NCBI GenBank assembly: GCA_000727475.1
Contig: KL647293.1
Coordinates: 3,328,580-3,392,579, forward strand
Origin: Sarcocystis neurona
Lineage: Eukaryota > Apicomplexa > Conoidasida > Eucoccidiorida > Sarcocystidae
Length of the DNA: 64,000 bases
Direction: 5' to 3'
Below are positions 50,569 through 64,000 of this stretch, piece by piece (position 1 is the first letter of the stretch; every line of letters begins with the position of its first letter). Made by a program: the position numbers and the translations under genes. The notes under the pieces were generated by a model. It had not been told where the DNA came from, made no database searches, and was given only the letters and a program-made list of their open reading frames with translations.

Positions 50569-64000
<13,432 letters not shown>

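Overview
The window looks like nuclear DNA of a coccidian apicomplexan, most likely an Eimeria-type parasite. The reasons are: long CAG/CTG triplet tracts that read as poly-Gln/Ala/Ser/Leu in different frames, intron-dense genes with GTAAGT/GTGAGT-type donors, and a SUMO-pathway enzyme, an SFI1-like centrin-binding protein, an intraflagellar-transport protein and a CNNM-type transporter, all of eukaryotic type. No operons, ribosome-binding sites, insertion sequences or CRISPR arrays were seen. The species call is inference; no sequence search was possible.

Layout. (1) 1 to about 11.4 kb is repeat-rich: CAG/CTG arrays, TA/TATG microsatellites and long CT-only tracts. Threaded through it are short exons of a SUMO-activating enzyme subunit 1 (Aos1/SAE1) homologue whose catalytic N-terminal part is not seen. 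(2) About 12 to 47 kb is repeat-poor and holds most of the genes: an unidentified plus-strand candidate (13.2-17.8 kb), a small minus-strand candidate (18.0-18.76 kb), an unidentified three-exon plus-strand gene (18.74-22.47 kb), a four-exon SFI1-like gene on the minus strand (23.35-29.71 kb) and a roughly 29-exon IFT144/WDR19 gene on the plus strand (30.72-43.27 kb). A degenerate tandem repeat lies at about 45.0-46.1 kb. (3) About 48 to 64 kb is repeat-rich again and is occupied by one long CNNM/ACDP-type gene starting at 50569 and running off the end. Its introns are filled with CT tracts, CTG/CAG arrays, TA microsatellites and a 542-base assembly gap.

Biology. SFI1 (centrin-binding, centrosome) and IFT144 (retrograde flagellar transport) sit head to head about 1 kb apart. 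This suggests shared control of centriole and flagellum functions, which a coccidian needs for its flagellated male gametes. The two recognised genes in the repeat-rich blocks (Aos1, CNNM) carry Ala/Glu/Gln/Gly low-complexity insertions inside otherwise conserved domains. SFI1 and IFT144 in the repeat-poor block carry essentially none. Gene models were assembled by eye from splice sites, reading-frame phase and remembered family features, so boundaries are provisional.
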